Shown here piece by piece: positions 1 through 7,972 of a stretch of 64,000 nucleotides of DNA (the stretch's first letter is position 1; the number at the start of each line of letters is the position of its first letter). The notes below the pieces were generated by a model, which saw nothing but the letters and a program-made list of their open reading frames with translations, did no database searches and was not told the origin of the DNA. The translations under genes were made by a program, and so were the position numbers. Source of the stretch: Haloarcula taiwanensis. GTDB taxonomy: Archaea; Halobacteriota; Halobacteria; Halobacteriales; Haloarculaceae. The stretch is from NCBI GenBank assembly GCA_002844335.1, contig CP019154.1, positions 2,418,001-2,482,000 on the forward strand, written 5' to 3'.

Positions 1-449
1 TCCCCGACCTCCCGAACGTCGACGGAGACGCCGTCGGGAACCGTTTCGACTGCCTGCTGGACCGTCCCCCCTGGACCGACCAGTGTGAGTCCGACTGTGC
101 CGTCGGCCCGGTATGCGACCGGAGAAACGATGACCAGACCGGCTCGGGTGAGCGCGTCGACGAGGTCGTGATCGGTCGCAGACGGCGAGTCCTGTACGTA
201 GAGGTAGAACGTCTCGTCGGGGCACGTAGAGATGGCGTACTCCCGGACGGTGTCGGCCTGTTCCAGCGCCGCCCGATAGGGCTCCGGCGGAAAGCCGTCG
301 ACGTGAAACAGCAGCGTCTGGGGATCGGCCCCGATGTCGTTGCCCCGAAGGAGATAGCTCGCCTCGTAGCCGTCGTGATCGACGACGAACTGGTGCATCG
401 GGTGCCGAACCTCCGGGGCCATCCACAGCGAAAGCGTGACGTACTTCAT
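1..449 (-). CDS. Bat-type (HTH_10 family) regulator, N-terminal part, cut by window edge
   Basis: Begins at the ATG at 449 on the minus strand and runs off the left edge, leaving about 149 residues. The N-terminus (MKYVTLSLWMAPEVRHPMHQ) resembles my recollection of haloarchaeal transcription regulators that carry a C-terminal bacterio-opsin-activator-type helix-turn-helix. That HTH would lie outside the window, so the family call rests on the N-terminal sensor domain alone. It is transcribed divergently from the NuoCD-like gene. A TATA-like element centred about 26 bases before the ATG predicts a leaderless mRNA and supports this start. Confidence 0.6.
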   Translation of the reverse strand, partial: MKYVTLSLWMAPEVRHPMHQFVVDHDGYEASYLLRGNDIGADPQTLLFHVDGFPPEPYRAALEQADTVREYAISTCPDETFYLYVQDSPSATDHDLVDALTRAGLVIVSPVAYRADGTVGLTLVGPGGTVQQAVETVPDGVSVDVREVG

Positions 450-468
450 GCCTGACCGTTCCAGGAGG

Positions 469-480
469 TATTTAAAATAA
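469..480. promoter_or_regulatory. Divergent TATA element between the Bat-type regulator and nuoCD
   Basis: A/T-only stretch TATTTAAAATAA in an otherwise G+C-rich 88-base gap. Read to the left it sits 26 bases before the regulator's ATG (leaderless). Read to the right it would start transcription near 500, giving nuoCD a leader of about 40 bases. Confidence 0.6.
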
Positions 481-537
481 CCTCGGGCATGAGGGGACAG
501 CCCGAGGGCGGCAGCCGGCGAACGGGCGACCACGGAG

Positions 538-2175
538 ATGGCCCAGACAGTCCACCGAGCCGACGACGTCCATCCGCTTATCGAGCCGATTGCCGACCAC
601 GTCCTCTCCACCGAACGCCACGAGAACGCCCCGGCCGTTGTCATCCGCGCGGACGAGGTGCAGACCGTCCTCTCGACGCTACGAGCCGAGGCCGGTCTGG
701 ACCACTGCGCCTGTGTTACGGCCCAGGAGTACGCCGACCGGTTCGAGACGATCTATCACCTGCGGCGCTACGACGACCCGACACAGGAACTTTCGGTCGT
801 TGTGCCGACACCCAGGGAGTCGCCGAGCAGCGAGTCCGCCGCACCTGTGTATTCGACGGCGGCGTGGCACGAGCGGGAGGCCTACGACCTCGTCGGCATC
901 GAGTACGAGGACCACCCAGACCTCCGGCGCATTCTCCTGCCCGAAACCTGGCAGGGCCACCCGCTGAGCCGGGACTACAATCAGTCTCAGCCACAGATCG
1001 TCTCCTTCCGCGAACACGAGCGCTTGCTCGAAGACCGCCGCGAAGGGCCGGAGACGATGCATCTCAACATGGGGCCACACCACCCCTCGACGCACGGCGT
1101 CCTCCACCTGAACGCCCAACTCGACGGCGAGCAGGTCGCGGCCGTCGACCCCGACATCGGCTACATCCACCGCTGTGAGGAACAGATGTGTCAGCAGGGC
1201 ACCTACCGCCATCAGATCATGCCCTATCCGGACCGCTGGGACTGGGGCGGAGCTGGCCTGTTGAACGAGTGGGCTTACGCCCGGGCGGCCGAGGACCTCG
1301 CCGACATCGAGGTGCCGGCGTACGCCCAGGTCATCCGGACGATGGGCGGCGAACTGTCGCGCATCCTCTCGCACATGCTTGCAGTCGCGACCTACGCGCT
1401 TGACGTGGTCGGGGAGTTCACCGCTACCTTCCAGTGGGGTGTCCGGGACCGGGAACTCGTTCAGGACATTCTCGAAGACCTGACCGGCCAGCGGCTGATG
1501 TTCAACTACCTGCGGCTGGGCGGCGTCGCCTGGGACCTGCCCGAACCTCGGGAAGCGTTTTTCGAGAAGATACGCGCGTTCCTCGACGACCTGCCGCACA
1601 AGCTCACGGAGTACCACGATATGCTCACCAGCAACGAGATTCTCCAGCTTCGGACGATCGATACGGGTCACCTCTCGGCTGAGGCCGCGAAGGCCTACGG
1701 CTGTACCGGGCCGGTTGCCCGAGCCTCCGGCGTCGACTACGACCTTCGTCGGGACGACCCATACGGCTACTACGACGAACTTGACTGGTCGGTCGTCACC
1801 GAACAGGGCGGCGACAACTTCTCGCGCCTGCTCGTGCGCCTGCGCGAAGTAGAGGAATCGGCGAAGATTATCGGCCAGTGCGTCGACCTGCTGGAGGACT
1901 GGCCCGAGGACGACCGCGAGATACAGGCAAACGTCCCCCGCACGCTCCGGCCAGACCCTGACACCGAAATCTACCGCGCCGTCGAGGCCGCGAAAGGCGA
2001 ACTTGGCATCTACATCCGTTCTGATGGGACGGAGACGCCGGCGCGGTTCAAGATTCGCGGCCCCTCCTTTTCACACGTGCAGGCACTGTCCGAGATGGCT
2101 CGCGGTGAATACGTGCCAGACCTCGTCGCGACAATCGGCAGTCTTGACACAATCATGGGCGAGGTCGACCGATAG
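538..2175 (+). CDS. nuoCD: Stand-alone NADH-quinone oxidoreductase-like subunit CD (NuoC-NuoD fusion)
   Basis: A 545-residue fusion with a NuoC domain (about 1-150; signature around WHEREAYDLVGIEYEDHPDL) followed by a NuoD/49-kDa domain (about 170-545; GPHHPSTHG near 180-187, HRCEEQMCQQ, C-terminal GEVDR). In complex I the D subunit forms the quinone site with subunit B. Haloarchaea normally encode NuoCD inside a nuoA-N operon. This copy stands alone, flanked by a regulator and msrA, so it is probably a paralogue. The quinone-site histidines (H182, H186) and arginine (R233) are present, but the next key position, normally tyrosine in the DYVS context, is W236 followed by GG. Whether it joins complex I or another membrane hydrogenase-like assembly cannot be told from the sequence. 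Confidence 0.85.
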   Translation: MAQTVHRADDVHPLIEPIADHVLSTERHENAPAVVIRADEVQTVLSTLRAEAGLDHCACVTAQEYADRFETIYHLRRYDDPTQELSVVVPTPRESPSSESAAPVYSTAAWHEREAYDLVGIEYEDHPDLRRILLPETWQGHPLSRDYNQSQPQIVSFREHERLLEDRREGPETMHLNMGPHHPSTHGVLHLNAQLDGEQVAAVDPDIGYIHRCEEQMCQQGTYRHQIMPYPDRWDWGGAGLLNEWAYARAAEDLADIEVPAYAQVIRTMGGELSRILSHMLAVATYALDVVGEFTATFQWGVRDRELVQDILEDLTGQRLMFNYLRLGGVAWDLPEPREAFFEKIRAFLDDLPHKLTEYHDMLTSNEILQLRTIDTGHLSAEAAKAYGCTGPVARASGVDYDLRRDDPYGYYDELDWSVVTEQGGDNFSRLLVRLREVEESAKIIGQCVDLLEDWPEDDREIQANVPRTLRPDPDTEIYRAVEAAKGELGIYIRSDGTETPARFKIRGPSFSHVQALSEMARGEYVPDLVATIGSLDTIMGEVDR

Positions 2176-2239
2176 GCCGGCACCCATCTGCGACGACCAC
2201 AGCCAGTGAGTTTTGTACGCCGGGCACGTACGTCGGGTG

Positions 2240-2764
2240 ATGACTGACCAAGCGACATTCGCGGGCGGTTGCTTCTGGTGTACGGAATCGGTGTTCAAAC
2301 AGATCGACGGGGTGGTCGACGTTGTGTCGGGCTACGCCGGCGGGCACGTCGCCGACCCCAGCTACGAGGCGGTCTGTCGCGGGGAGACGGGCCACGCCGA
2401 GTGCGTCCAGATTACGTACGAGCCGGACGAGGTGAGCTACGAGGACCTGCTCGCGGTCCACTTCACGACCCATACCCCGACGACAAAAGACCGAGAAGGT
2501 AACGACGTTGGCACGCAGTATCGTTCGGCCGTGTTCTACCACGACGAGTCCCAGCGCGAGACCGTGGAAGCCTTTATCGAGGAAGTCCAGCCGGGCTACG
2601 ATAGCGACATCGTCACCGAAGTCGAACCGCTGGAGACGTTCTATCCGGCCGAGGAGTATCACCAGGACTACTTCGAGAAGAATCCGGACCAGAGTTACTG
2701 CCAGCTGACCATCCCGCCGAAAATCGAGAAGCTCAAACAGAAACACGCGGAATTACTGGCATGA
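2240..2764 (+). CDS. msrA: Peptide methionine (S)-S-oxide reductase MsrA
   Basis: A 174-residue protein that reduces methionine-S-sulfoxide in oxidised proteins. The catalytic motif GCFWCTE lies at residues 9-15 with the nucleophilic cysteine first, followed by the family blocks SGYAGG, THTPTTKDREGNDVGTQYRS (matching the usual DPTTxNRQGNDxGxQYRS region) and AEEYHQDY. A resolving cysteine is probably the one in QSYCQL near the C-terminus. The ATG at 2240 is preferred over an upstream in-frame ATG at 2213 because it places the catalytic motif at the usual distance from the N-terminus. Its stop overlaps the next start in an ATGA, so it is likely co-translated with the thioesterase. Confidence 0.95.
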   Translation: MTDQATFAGGCFWCTESVFKQIDGVVDVVSGYAGGHVADPSYEAVCRGETGHAECVQITYEPDEVSYEDLLAVHFTTHTPTTKDREGNDVGTQYRSAVFYHDESQRETVEAFIEEVQPGYDSDIVTEVEPLETFYPAEEYHQDYFEKNPDQSYCQLTIPPKIEKLKQKHAELLA

Positions 2765-3180
2765 CCTTCGAGTACACGACGGACGTCGAGGTCCGATACA
2801 CGGACATCGACACGTATGGCCACGTCAACAACGCGACGTATGCGACCTACTTCGAGGAGGCTCGCATCGACTACCTGCACGACGTGGTCGACTGTGGCGA
2901 AGCGCTGCTCTCGGGCAGCGAGTCGGGCACTGGCATGGTCATCGCGAACCTCGAAGTCGACTACATCCAGCCCGTCCAAATCAGTGATGCAGTCGCCGTT
3001 GGCGTCCGGGTTCCACGTCTTGGGGAGAAGAGCTTCCCCTTCGAGTACGAGGTCCGGACCGAAGATGGTGTGGCTGCGACCGGAGAAACAACCGTCGTTA
3101 CATACGACCGCGACACGGAATCCTCGCGCTCGATCCCCGAAGACTGGCGAGAGGCGATCACCCAGTTCGAAGGGCTGTAG
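2761..3180 (+). CDS. Acyl-CoA thioesterase of the 4HBT/YbgC-FadM type
   Basis: A 139-residue single hot-dog-fold protein. The signature RYTDIDTYGHVNNATYATYF at about 12-31 contains the aspartate and the HVNN stretch typical of 4-hydroxybenzoyl-CoA thioesterase-like enzymes, which hydrolyse acyl-CoA thioesters in the cytoplasm. The substrate cannot be read from sequence. It overlaps msrA by four bases (ATGA), which suggests translational coupling, though no metabolic link between the two is obvious. Confidence 0.85.
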   Translation: MTFEYTTDVEVRYTDIDTYGHVNNATYATYFEEARIDYLHDVVDCGEALLSGSESGTGMVIANLEVDYIQPVQISDAVAVGVRVPRLGEKSFPFEYEVRTEDGVAATGETTVVTYDRDTESSRSIPEDWREAITQFEGL

Positions 3181-3228
3181 TCACCTGCGTTACCCCGCTC
3201 ACGTACAGCCACCGGGCCGACCGGTGGT

Positions 3229-3239
3229 TTTATTTTTTA
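3229..3239 (+). promoter_or_regulatory. TATA element of the AI-2E family permease gene
   Basis: TTTTATTTTTT follows the thioesterase stop by about 50 bases and precedes the permease ATG by about 25-30 bases, predicting a leaderless or nearly leaderless transcript. The T-run could also end transcription from the msrA operon. Confidence 0.5.
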
Positions 3240-3262
3240 TCAAGATGTTGTACTGAAAACAT

Positions 3263-4447
3263 ATGGAATATAGTACCGACCTCGGACGGCGCGTTCTGCT
3301 TGCTATCGCGGGCGTAGCACTTTTTCTCGTGGTCGGACTCGTCCTGTCCCAGTTCCTCCCGACGCTCGTGTTTACCGTTTTTCTGTACTACGCCAGCCGA
3401 CCGATTTATCGACGGCTCGGGTGGCTCCCGCTCCCCGAATCGTTCCTGGGTCGGGCTGTCCCGTACCAGAAACAGCTCCATGCGGCGGCCACGATTTTCT
3501 TCTTTCTGTTACCGTTCGTGCTTCTGGTCGGCTATACGATCGTCCTCATTGTCCCCGAGTTACAGTCGTTCTTCGGCGAAGGTGGCCTTGGCGCGGCGTA
3601 CCTTTCGCAGTTTCAGGATCTTCAGGGTGGGTCGCTTCCGGGGCCGCTCGCCGACCTCGGATTCTCAGATGTGCTGGCGATGGGGCCGGACGAAGTGATT
3701 GACCTGTTGCGAAACGCGACAGTCCAGTCGTGGCTGGGACGTGTCTCTGATACGCTCATCGGCTCTGTGAGTATGCTTACGGCGCTACTGCTGCGCGTGT
3801 TCATCATGTTTGCCGGGACGTACTACCTGCTTACTGACGGACCGCGGCTTGTCGGCTGGTTTCTTGACACTTTCGACGGGGCAGGTGTCCTTCGCAACTA
3901 CGCGGCGGCGGTCGACGAGGAACTGTCTTCGATTCTCTTCGGGAACATTTTGAACGCACTGGTGACGGGCGTTATCGGGATCTTCGTGTTCTCGCTGTAC
4001 AATCTGGTCGCGCCAGGCTCAGTGCAGGTTCCGTTTGCACCACTCGTCGGCGCGCTCACCGGCATCGGCAGCCTCATTCCAGTAGTCGGAATGAAAATCG
4101 TCTATCTGCCCGTGGCTGGACTGCTTGCGGTCTCCGCGGTCGTCACAGGACAGACGGCAGCCCTGGCCTGGGTTGTCCTCTTTCTTGTGGTCACGCTGGT
4201 CGTCGTCGACACCATCCCGGATTTCCTGATTCGGCCATACGTCAGCGGTGATCTGACTCACGTCGGTCTGTTGATGTTCGCGTACATCCTCGGCCCCATC
4301 GCGTTTGGCTTCTACGGCATCTTTTTGGGTCCGATCCTGCTGGTGCTTGCCGCTCAGTTCTTCCGGATTATCGTCCCCTACATCATCACAGGTTCTGTCG
4401 AAACGACACAGACCTCGCTCTCTGACTACGACTCCACGGAGTCCTAG
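3263..4447 (+). CDS. AI-2E family (UPF0118/PerM-like) membrane transporter
   Basis: A 394-residue polytopic membrane protein. Two hydrophobic segments lie at about 11-48, one at 75-100, a central soluble stretch at about 105-165, and four or five more segments from about 170 to 375. This is the standard plan of the AI-2E exporter/PerM family. Substrates are unknown in haloarchaea; some relatives act as sodium/proton antiporters and others as signal exporters. The C-terminal tail is short, polar and rich in S, T and D. It is convergent with the GT39-like gene and shares a CTAG stop tetranucleotide with it. Confidence 0.85.
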   Translation: MEYSTDLGRRVLLAIAGVALFLVVGLVLSQFLPTLVFTVFLYYASRPIYRRLGWLPLPESFLGRAVPYQKQLHAAATIFFFLLPFVLLVGYTIVLIVPELQSFFGEGGLGAAYLSQFQDLQGGSLPGPLADLGFSDVLAMGPDEVIDLLRNATVQSWLGRVSDTLIGSVSMLTALLLRVFIMFAGTYYLLTDGPRLVGWFLDTFDGAGVLRNYAAAVDEELSSILFGNILNALVTGVIGIFVFSLYNLVAPGSVQVPFAPLVGALTGIGSLIPVVGMKIVYLPVAGLLAVSAVVTGQTAALAWVVLFLVVTLVVVDTIPDFLIRPYVSGDLTHVGLLMFAYILGPIAFGFYGIFLGPILLVLAAQFFRIIVPYIITGSVETTQTSLSDYDSTES

Positions 4448-5829
4448 CCGCTTGCGAGCCTGGCTCTGGCGGTCCTCAAGCCGAGACAGCGGCTGTCTAT
4501 CGACGAGTCGACTCTGTCGAGCCACCGCAACTCCATCACCGAGAGCCGGTAGTGACACGCCGACGGTTCAAGCTGCTGCCAATAGATGTACCGGACGTCG
4601 GGTACCGACTCGCTTTCCCCGTAGGTCTCTGGGAGACTGGTGGTTTCGAGGTCTGACATTGGCACCGGTCCCGGCGTTTCGACGGGTGTGAAGACGAGAC
4701 CGACGCTACCGAGGACGGCGACGTTGACGACGAGAACCAGCGCGAGCGCCGCGGCGAGATACTGCTTCCGTCGGCGGTCACGGAGCGTCGTCGCGACTAT
4801 CCCGACGCCGATTGCGACGAACGCCAGCCCCGGAATGAGGTCGGTGTAGCCGCCGGTCTCGAAGTCGACGAAGAATATCAGGAGCGCGAACCACGCCGCG
4901 CCGACCGGAATCCACCAGTCGGTGCGCCCGACCGCGCCGTCGTCGCCCCTGAACCAGCACCGAGCGGTGTGTCCGAGTCCGAAACCGCCCAGCACCACGA
5001 ACGGCGACGACCACTTGAAATGGACGACACCGGCGACGAGTCGGGCGAGTACTGACGCCTGCTCCTCGGTCTGTAGCGGCACGAGCAACACCTGGACGAC
5101 CATCTCCGAGACCGAGTGCCAGACGAGAAATACCGGTGCAAGCATGACCACAGTGAACCCGAGGCCGCCGGCGACAACACGTTTAAGCGCCCGCACGTCT
5201 CGTTGCTGGATTGCCAGCCCGACCACGACGAGCGGGAAGATGACCCCGGCCTGCCAGTACCCAACGCTGGCCGCCGCGGCCACACCGCTCAGTGCCGGGT
5301 ATTCGCGCGTGTACAGGTATATCGCCAGGAGTCCACAGAGGACGAGGAGGTACTTCGCCTTGAAACCGTACGCGGGCCGGACGGCGAACCCCGGCAGCAG
5401 GAACATAGAGAGGCCGGCCAGCGGCGCAGCGACGTCGTCGCCGGTGATGTCGTAGACGAGTATCACGACGAGCCCGACGATTCCACACACCGCCGCGCTC
5501 ATCAGCGCCACGCTGAGGAGGTGGAGCCGGTACATGTCGCCGCCGGCGAGCATCGCCAGAACGCCGGTCGTCTCGTAGGACAGCGGGAGCTTCGGCTCCC
5601 AGGCGTCGACGTACAGCCGACCGCCCCGCGTCAGATACCAGCCGAGATGCTGGAAGATGCCAGCGTCGGGAGCCATCGGGGGACGGGCAGAACCGAGTGT
5701 GATTGTCAGTACGAAATACAGTTCCGAACCGACGGCAAACAGCACCGGAAACGCGAGCCGACGGTCGTGAGAATTAAACGCGAGTGAGCGAAGCAGGTCC
5801 CTGAGCTGGTCTTTATGTTGTCTGCTCAC
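4444..5829 (-). CDS. Multipass membrane protein resembling GT39/DolP-mannose mannosyltransferases
   Basis: A 461-residue protein starting with GTG at 5829. The first hydrophobic segment (about 26-46) is followed by an extracellular loop with APDAGIFQHLGW and LYVDAWEPKLP. Such a D-x-G loop after helix 1 is typical of the GT39/GT83/PMT fold, where the acidic residue binds metal and lipid-linked sugar. About nine to ten further helices follow, then a soluble C-terminal domain of about 75 residues with two cysteines. It probably transfers a sugar from a dolichol phosphate to a surface glycoprotein or lipid. No other glycosylation genes lie nearby, so the acceptor is unknown. Confidence 0.6.
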   Translation of the reverse strand: MSRQHKDQLRDLLRSLAFNSHDRRLAFPVLFAVGSELYFVLTITLGSARPPMAPDAGIFQHLGWYLTRGGRLYVDAWEPKLPLSYETTGVLAMLAGGDMYRLHLLSVALMSAAVCGIVGLVVILVYDITGDDVAAPLAGLSMFLLPGFAVRPAYGFKAKYLLVLCGLLAIYLYTREYPALSGVAAAASVGYWQAGVIFPLVVVGLAIQQRDVRALKRVVAGGLGFTVVMLAPVFLVWHSVSEMVVQVLLVPLQTEEQASVLARLVAGVVHFKWSSPFVVLGGFGLGHTARCWFRGDDGAVGRTDWWIPVGAAWFALLIFFVDFETGGYTDLIPGLAFVAIGVGIVATTLRDRRRKQYLAAALALVLVVNVAVLGSVGLVFTPVETPGPVPMSDLETTSLPETYGESESVPDVRYIYWQQLEPSACHYRLSVMELRWLDRVDSSIDSRCLGLRTARARLASG

Positions 5830-6415
5830 ACGGCACGCTTGCGTTTAGATGACCAAAAGTAGAGAGTAGCTTAACGGCCACACAGTCAGCGAACGCAGTC
5901 GCCGTTCGCCTTACATATACTGTCACGGCGATTAGGAACGTATTTTCGAGTTGATGCCTAACGTTTCGCTTCTATAGCTGATTATGTGTGAATAGCGCTT
6001 GCGACCAGCAAAGGCCCGTTTCCGAGCCACATCAGCCGCGTTTTGAGATACTGAAACGATAGTACAGTAGCGATAGCAGATGTATGATGCCAAGCTGAAA
6101 ACGTGTGATTATGTAGGTTAATGAGGTCTTATTCGATGAGCAAGCGACTGAACTGCGGTTTCGGTCACGAAACGCCGACAGTAGCGGGTCGAGTCGGACA
6201 GATGAAAATATGAGCGTAGCTGTCTTGGGCAGACTGTCCGAACACTGCAGTCCGTCTAAGTTTGCGCCCAGCCGCCCCGGTCAGAGCGCTCGTCGTCCGC
6301 CGATACAGCAACCAGCCTGAGACCAGATGTGTATTTTGTATAGCGGCTACAGATTTATCACCTCTATCCGGCGAACGCGTCGGCCTTTTACCAGTCCATC
6401 GAGTAGAGAACGCTA
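5830..6415. other. 586-base intergenic region with short inverted repeats
   Basis: No convincing coding frame and visibly richer in A+T than its neighbours. It holds a perfect 7-bp hairpin (GCGAACG/CGTTCGC, 5889-5909), a 16-base palindrome (GTTTCG-gtca-CGAAAC, 6158-6173) and a separated 8-bp inverted repeat (TCGGACAG at 6194-6201 and CTGTCCGA at 6234-6241). The promoter of the GT39-like gene must lie at its left end. A TATA-like CCTTTTAC about 28 bases before the rio2 ATG lies at its right end. The rest is unexplained. Confidence 0.5.
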
Positions 6416-7324
6416 ATGGTCCAGAACGTGGCTTCAGTGATGGCGGAGCTGGAACCCGAGGACTTCCATCTGCTCTCCGGCGTCGAGCAGGGGATGCGGT
6501 TCTCGGAGTACGTCGCCCGCGAGAAGTTGACCGAGTTCTCACGGCTGACGTCGGAAGACGTCGACTACCGGCTCGACCGGTGTGCGGACCGGGGACTGGT
6601 CGAGCGCAAGACCATCCAGTACGAAGGGTTCAAACTCACTTTCGAGGGGTACGACACGCTTGCGCTGCATACATTCGCCGAGCGCGACACAATCGAAGGA
6701 GTCGGGTCTCCACTGGGTGTCGGCAAGGAAAGCGACGTGTACGAGGCTCAATCGTACAAGCCGGTGGCACTGAAATACCACCGCGAGGGGTACACCAATT
6801 TCCGTGAAGTGATGAAAGAGCGGGAGTATACCGCCGACCGCGACCACGTTTCTTGGCTCTACACCGCCCGGAAGGCCGCCGAACGGGAGTACGATGCCCT
6901 CGAAACGCTGTATCCGAACGTGGCGGTTCCCCAGCCAATCGACACGAACCGCCATGCGATTGTCATGGAAAAAATAGACGGCGTCGAACTCTCCCGAACG
7001 AAACTCGAAACGGAACAGGTACTGCCGATTCTGGATCTCGTCCTCGAAGAGATGCAGACGGCCTACCGCGAAGGGTACGTCCACGCGGACATGAGCGAGT
7101 ACAACGTCTTCGTCACGAATGAAGGCGTGGTCGTTTTCGATTGGCCACAGGCTGTCCCGACCGACCACGAAAACGCCCGGGAACTGCTAACTCGCGATGT
7201 TGAGAACATCGTGAGCTACTTCGAACGAAAATACCCGCAGGAAATCAGTGACGTGGACAGAGACGCAGTCGCTGAACGGCTGGCGGTCGACACGTTCGAT
7301 TCTATTACCGATTTTACTGAGTAG
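6416..7324 (+). CDS. rio2: Atypical serine/threonine kinase/ATPase Rio2
   Basis: A 302-residue protein. Residues 1-90 form the Rio2-specific winged helix (LSGVEQGMRFSEYV; the segment DYRLDRCADRGLVER). The RIO kinase domain follows with a glycine loop GVGKESDVYEA near 100, the lysine of VALKYHREG near 120, the catalytic loop HADMSEYNV near 223 and the metal-binding FDWPQ near 240. Rio2 acts in late maturation of the small ribosomal subunit in archaea and eukaryotes. The gene is monocistronic, with a TATA-like element about 28 bases before the ATG that supports this start. Confidence 0.95.
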   Translation: MVQNVASVMAELEPEDFHLLSGVEQGMRFSEYVAREKLTEFSRLTSEDVDYRLDRCADRGLVERKTIQYEGFKLTFEGYDTLALHTFAERDTIEGVGSPLGVGKESDVYEAQSYKPVALKYHREGYTNFREVMKEREYTADRDHVSWLYTARKAAEREYDALETLYPNVAVPQPIDTNRHAIVMEKIDGVELSRTKLETEQVLPILDLVLEEMQTAYREGYVHADMSEYNVFVTNEGVVVFDWPQAVPTDHENARELLTRDVENIVSYFERKYPQEISDVDRDAVAERLAVDTFDSITDFTE

Positions 7325-7546
7325 CGGTGTTTTAGCCGCTACTACCCGTATTTGCCTGTTCATCGACGAGCCGGAGGTGACCAGTGGTTTTCCCGATAAA
7401 GCATATAATGCGATATCAAATTCGGCAAACCAACTGATCGAGGCGATTCGGGAAGCGATTACGGCAGAGATAACGCCTCGATGGTGAGTGGAGTGCCACG
7501 CGATGGGTGAGAGTCTCGGACGGTAGGCTCGACTTCGCTGATTGAA

Positions 7547-7560
7547 TTAGGCAGTCCTAA
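7547..7560. promoter_or_regulatory. Upstream DtxR/SirR-type palindrome (TTAGG-CAGT-CCTAA)
   Basis: A perfect 5-4-5 palindrome of the TTAGG-N4-CCTAA form known for iron/manganese repressors of the DtxR family. It lies just upstream of the TATA box at 7574-7582. A second copy lies 36 bp downstream, centre to centre, and a DtxR-family gene follows. Confidence 0.7.
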
Positions 7561-7573
7561 AAACCGCAGACGT

Positions 7574-7582
7574 TTTATATTA
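7574..7582 (+). promoter_or_regulatory. TATA box between the two DtxR-type palindromes
   Basis: TTTATATTA lies between the two palindromes. Its centre is about 24-26 bases before the ATG at 7602, so transcription should start at or next to that ATG. The downstream palindrome would then cover the start site. Confidence 0.6.
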
Positions 7583-7596
7583 TTAGGCAAGCCTAA
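7583..7596. promoter_or_regulatory. Downstream DtxR/SirR-type palindrome (TTAGG-CAAG-CCTAA)
   Basis: A second perfect 5-4-5 palindrome. It begins right after the TATA box and ends 5 bases before the ATG at 7602. Binding here would block start-site access, so repression by a metal-loaded DtxR-family protein is the likely outcome (inference). Confidence 0.7.
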
Positions 7597-7601
7597 AACA
7601 T

Positions 7602-7968
7602 ATGGCAGACGACGGTACTGAGTTCGGAGCACAAACGGGGGGAGACCAACGCAGGGATCGATGGCGGACCGTTTCATATCGTCGAGGGCGCTATCGACAC
7701 CGTTCGCGTGGTCCCGACGTACGGTGTGGGCATCATGCTGAGCGTCCACCGACGAGCGGCCGCTCGGTCAGTGCTCTACCGACAGTACTGGGGGCGTCTG
7801 CCTGATGGGTGGGGACGGAAATATCGAGATGATGGGAATGGGTAAACGCCCGCAGCGGTCACATGCCCGACTGTGGGCGTGGGCATACGTGGTGGTCTTC
7901 GGAGCCGGTGAGCAGTCGACAGGGGAGTCGACGGCAGTAAGCGGGAATCGGACGGATCCGTCGGAGCG
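7602..7968 (+). pseudogene. Possible decayed gene behind a metal-regulated promoter
   Basis: The promoter points to an ATG at 7602, but that frame gives only 67 arginine-rich residues (to 7805). The +1 frame is open from 7597 to about 7845 and reads more like protein (for example FHIVEGAIDTVRVVPTYGVG), without its own ATG. A third frame then opens at 7805. Such frame changes without overlap suggest a frameshifted remnant, or simply a long leader before the regulator at 7969. I recognise no family, and a sequencing error cannot be ruled out. Confidence 0.3.
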
Positions 7969-7972
7969 ATGA
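7805..7972 (+). CDS. Small ORF (55 residues) overlapping the DtxR-family regulator start
   Basis: ATG at 7805, stop TGA at 7970-7972, overlapping the next ATG in an ATGA. The product is polar with one weakly hydrophobic core (LWAWAYVVVFGAG). The overlap would suit a coupled leader peptide. There is no recognisable family, and it may equally be the tail of the decayed gene or chance. Confidence 0.25.
   Translation: MGGDGNIEMMGMGKRPQRSHARLWAWAYVVVFGAGEQSTGESTAVSGNRTDPSER

Noticed and set aside
6194..6241. Separated inverted repeat TCGGACAG/CTGTCCGA as transposon ends
   Set aside because: Only 8 bp, no flanking target duplication and no coding content between; such pairs are expected by chance in 64 kb.
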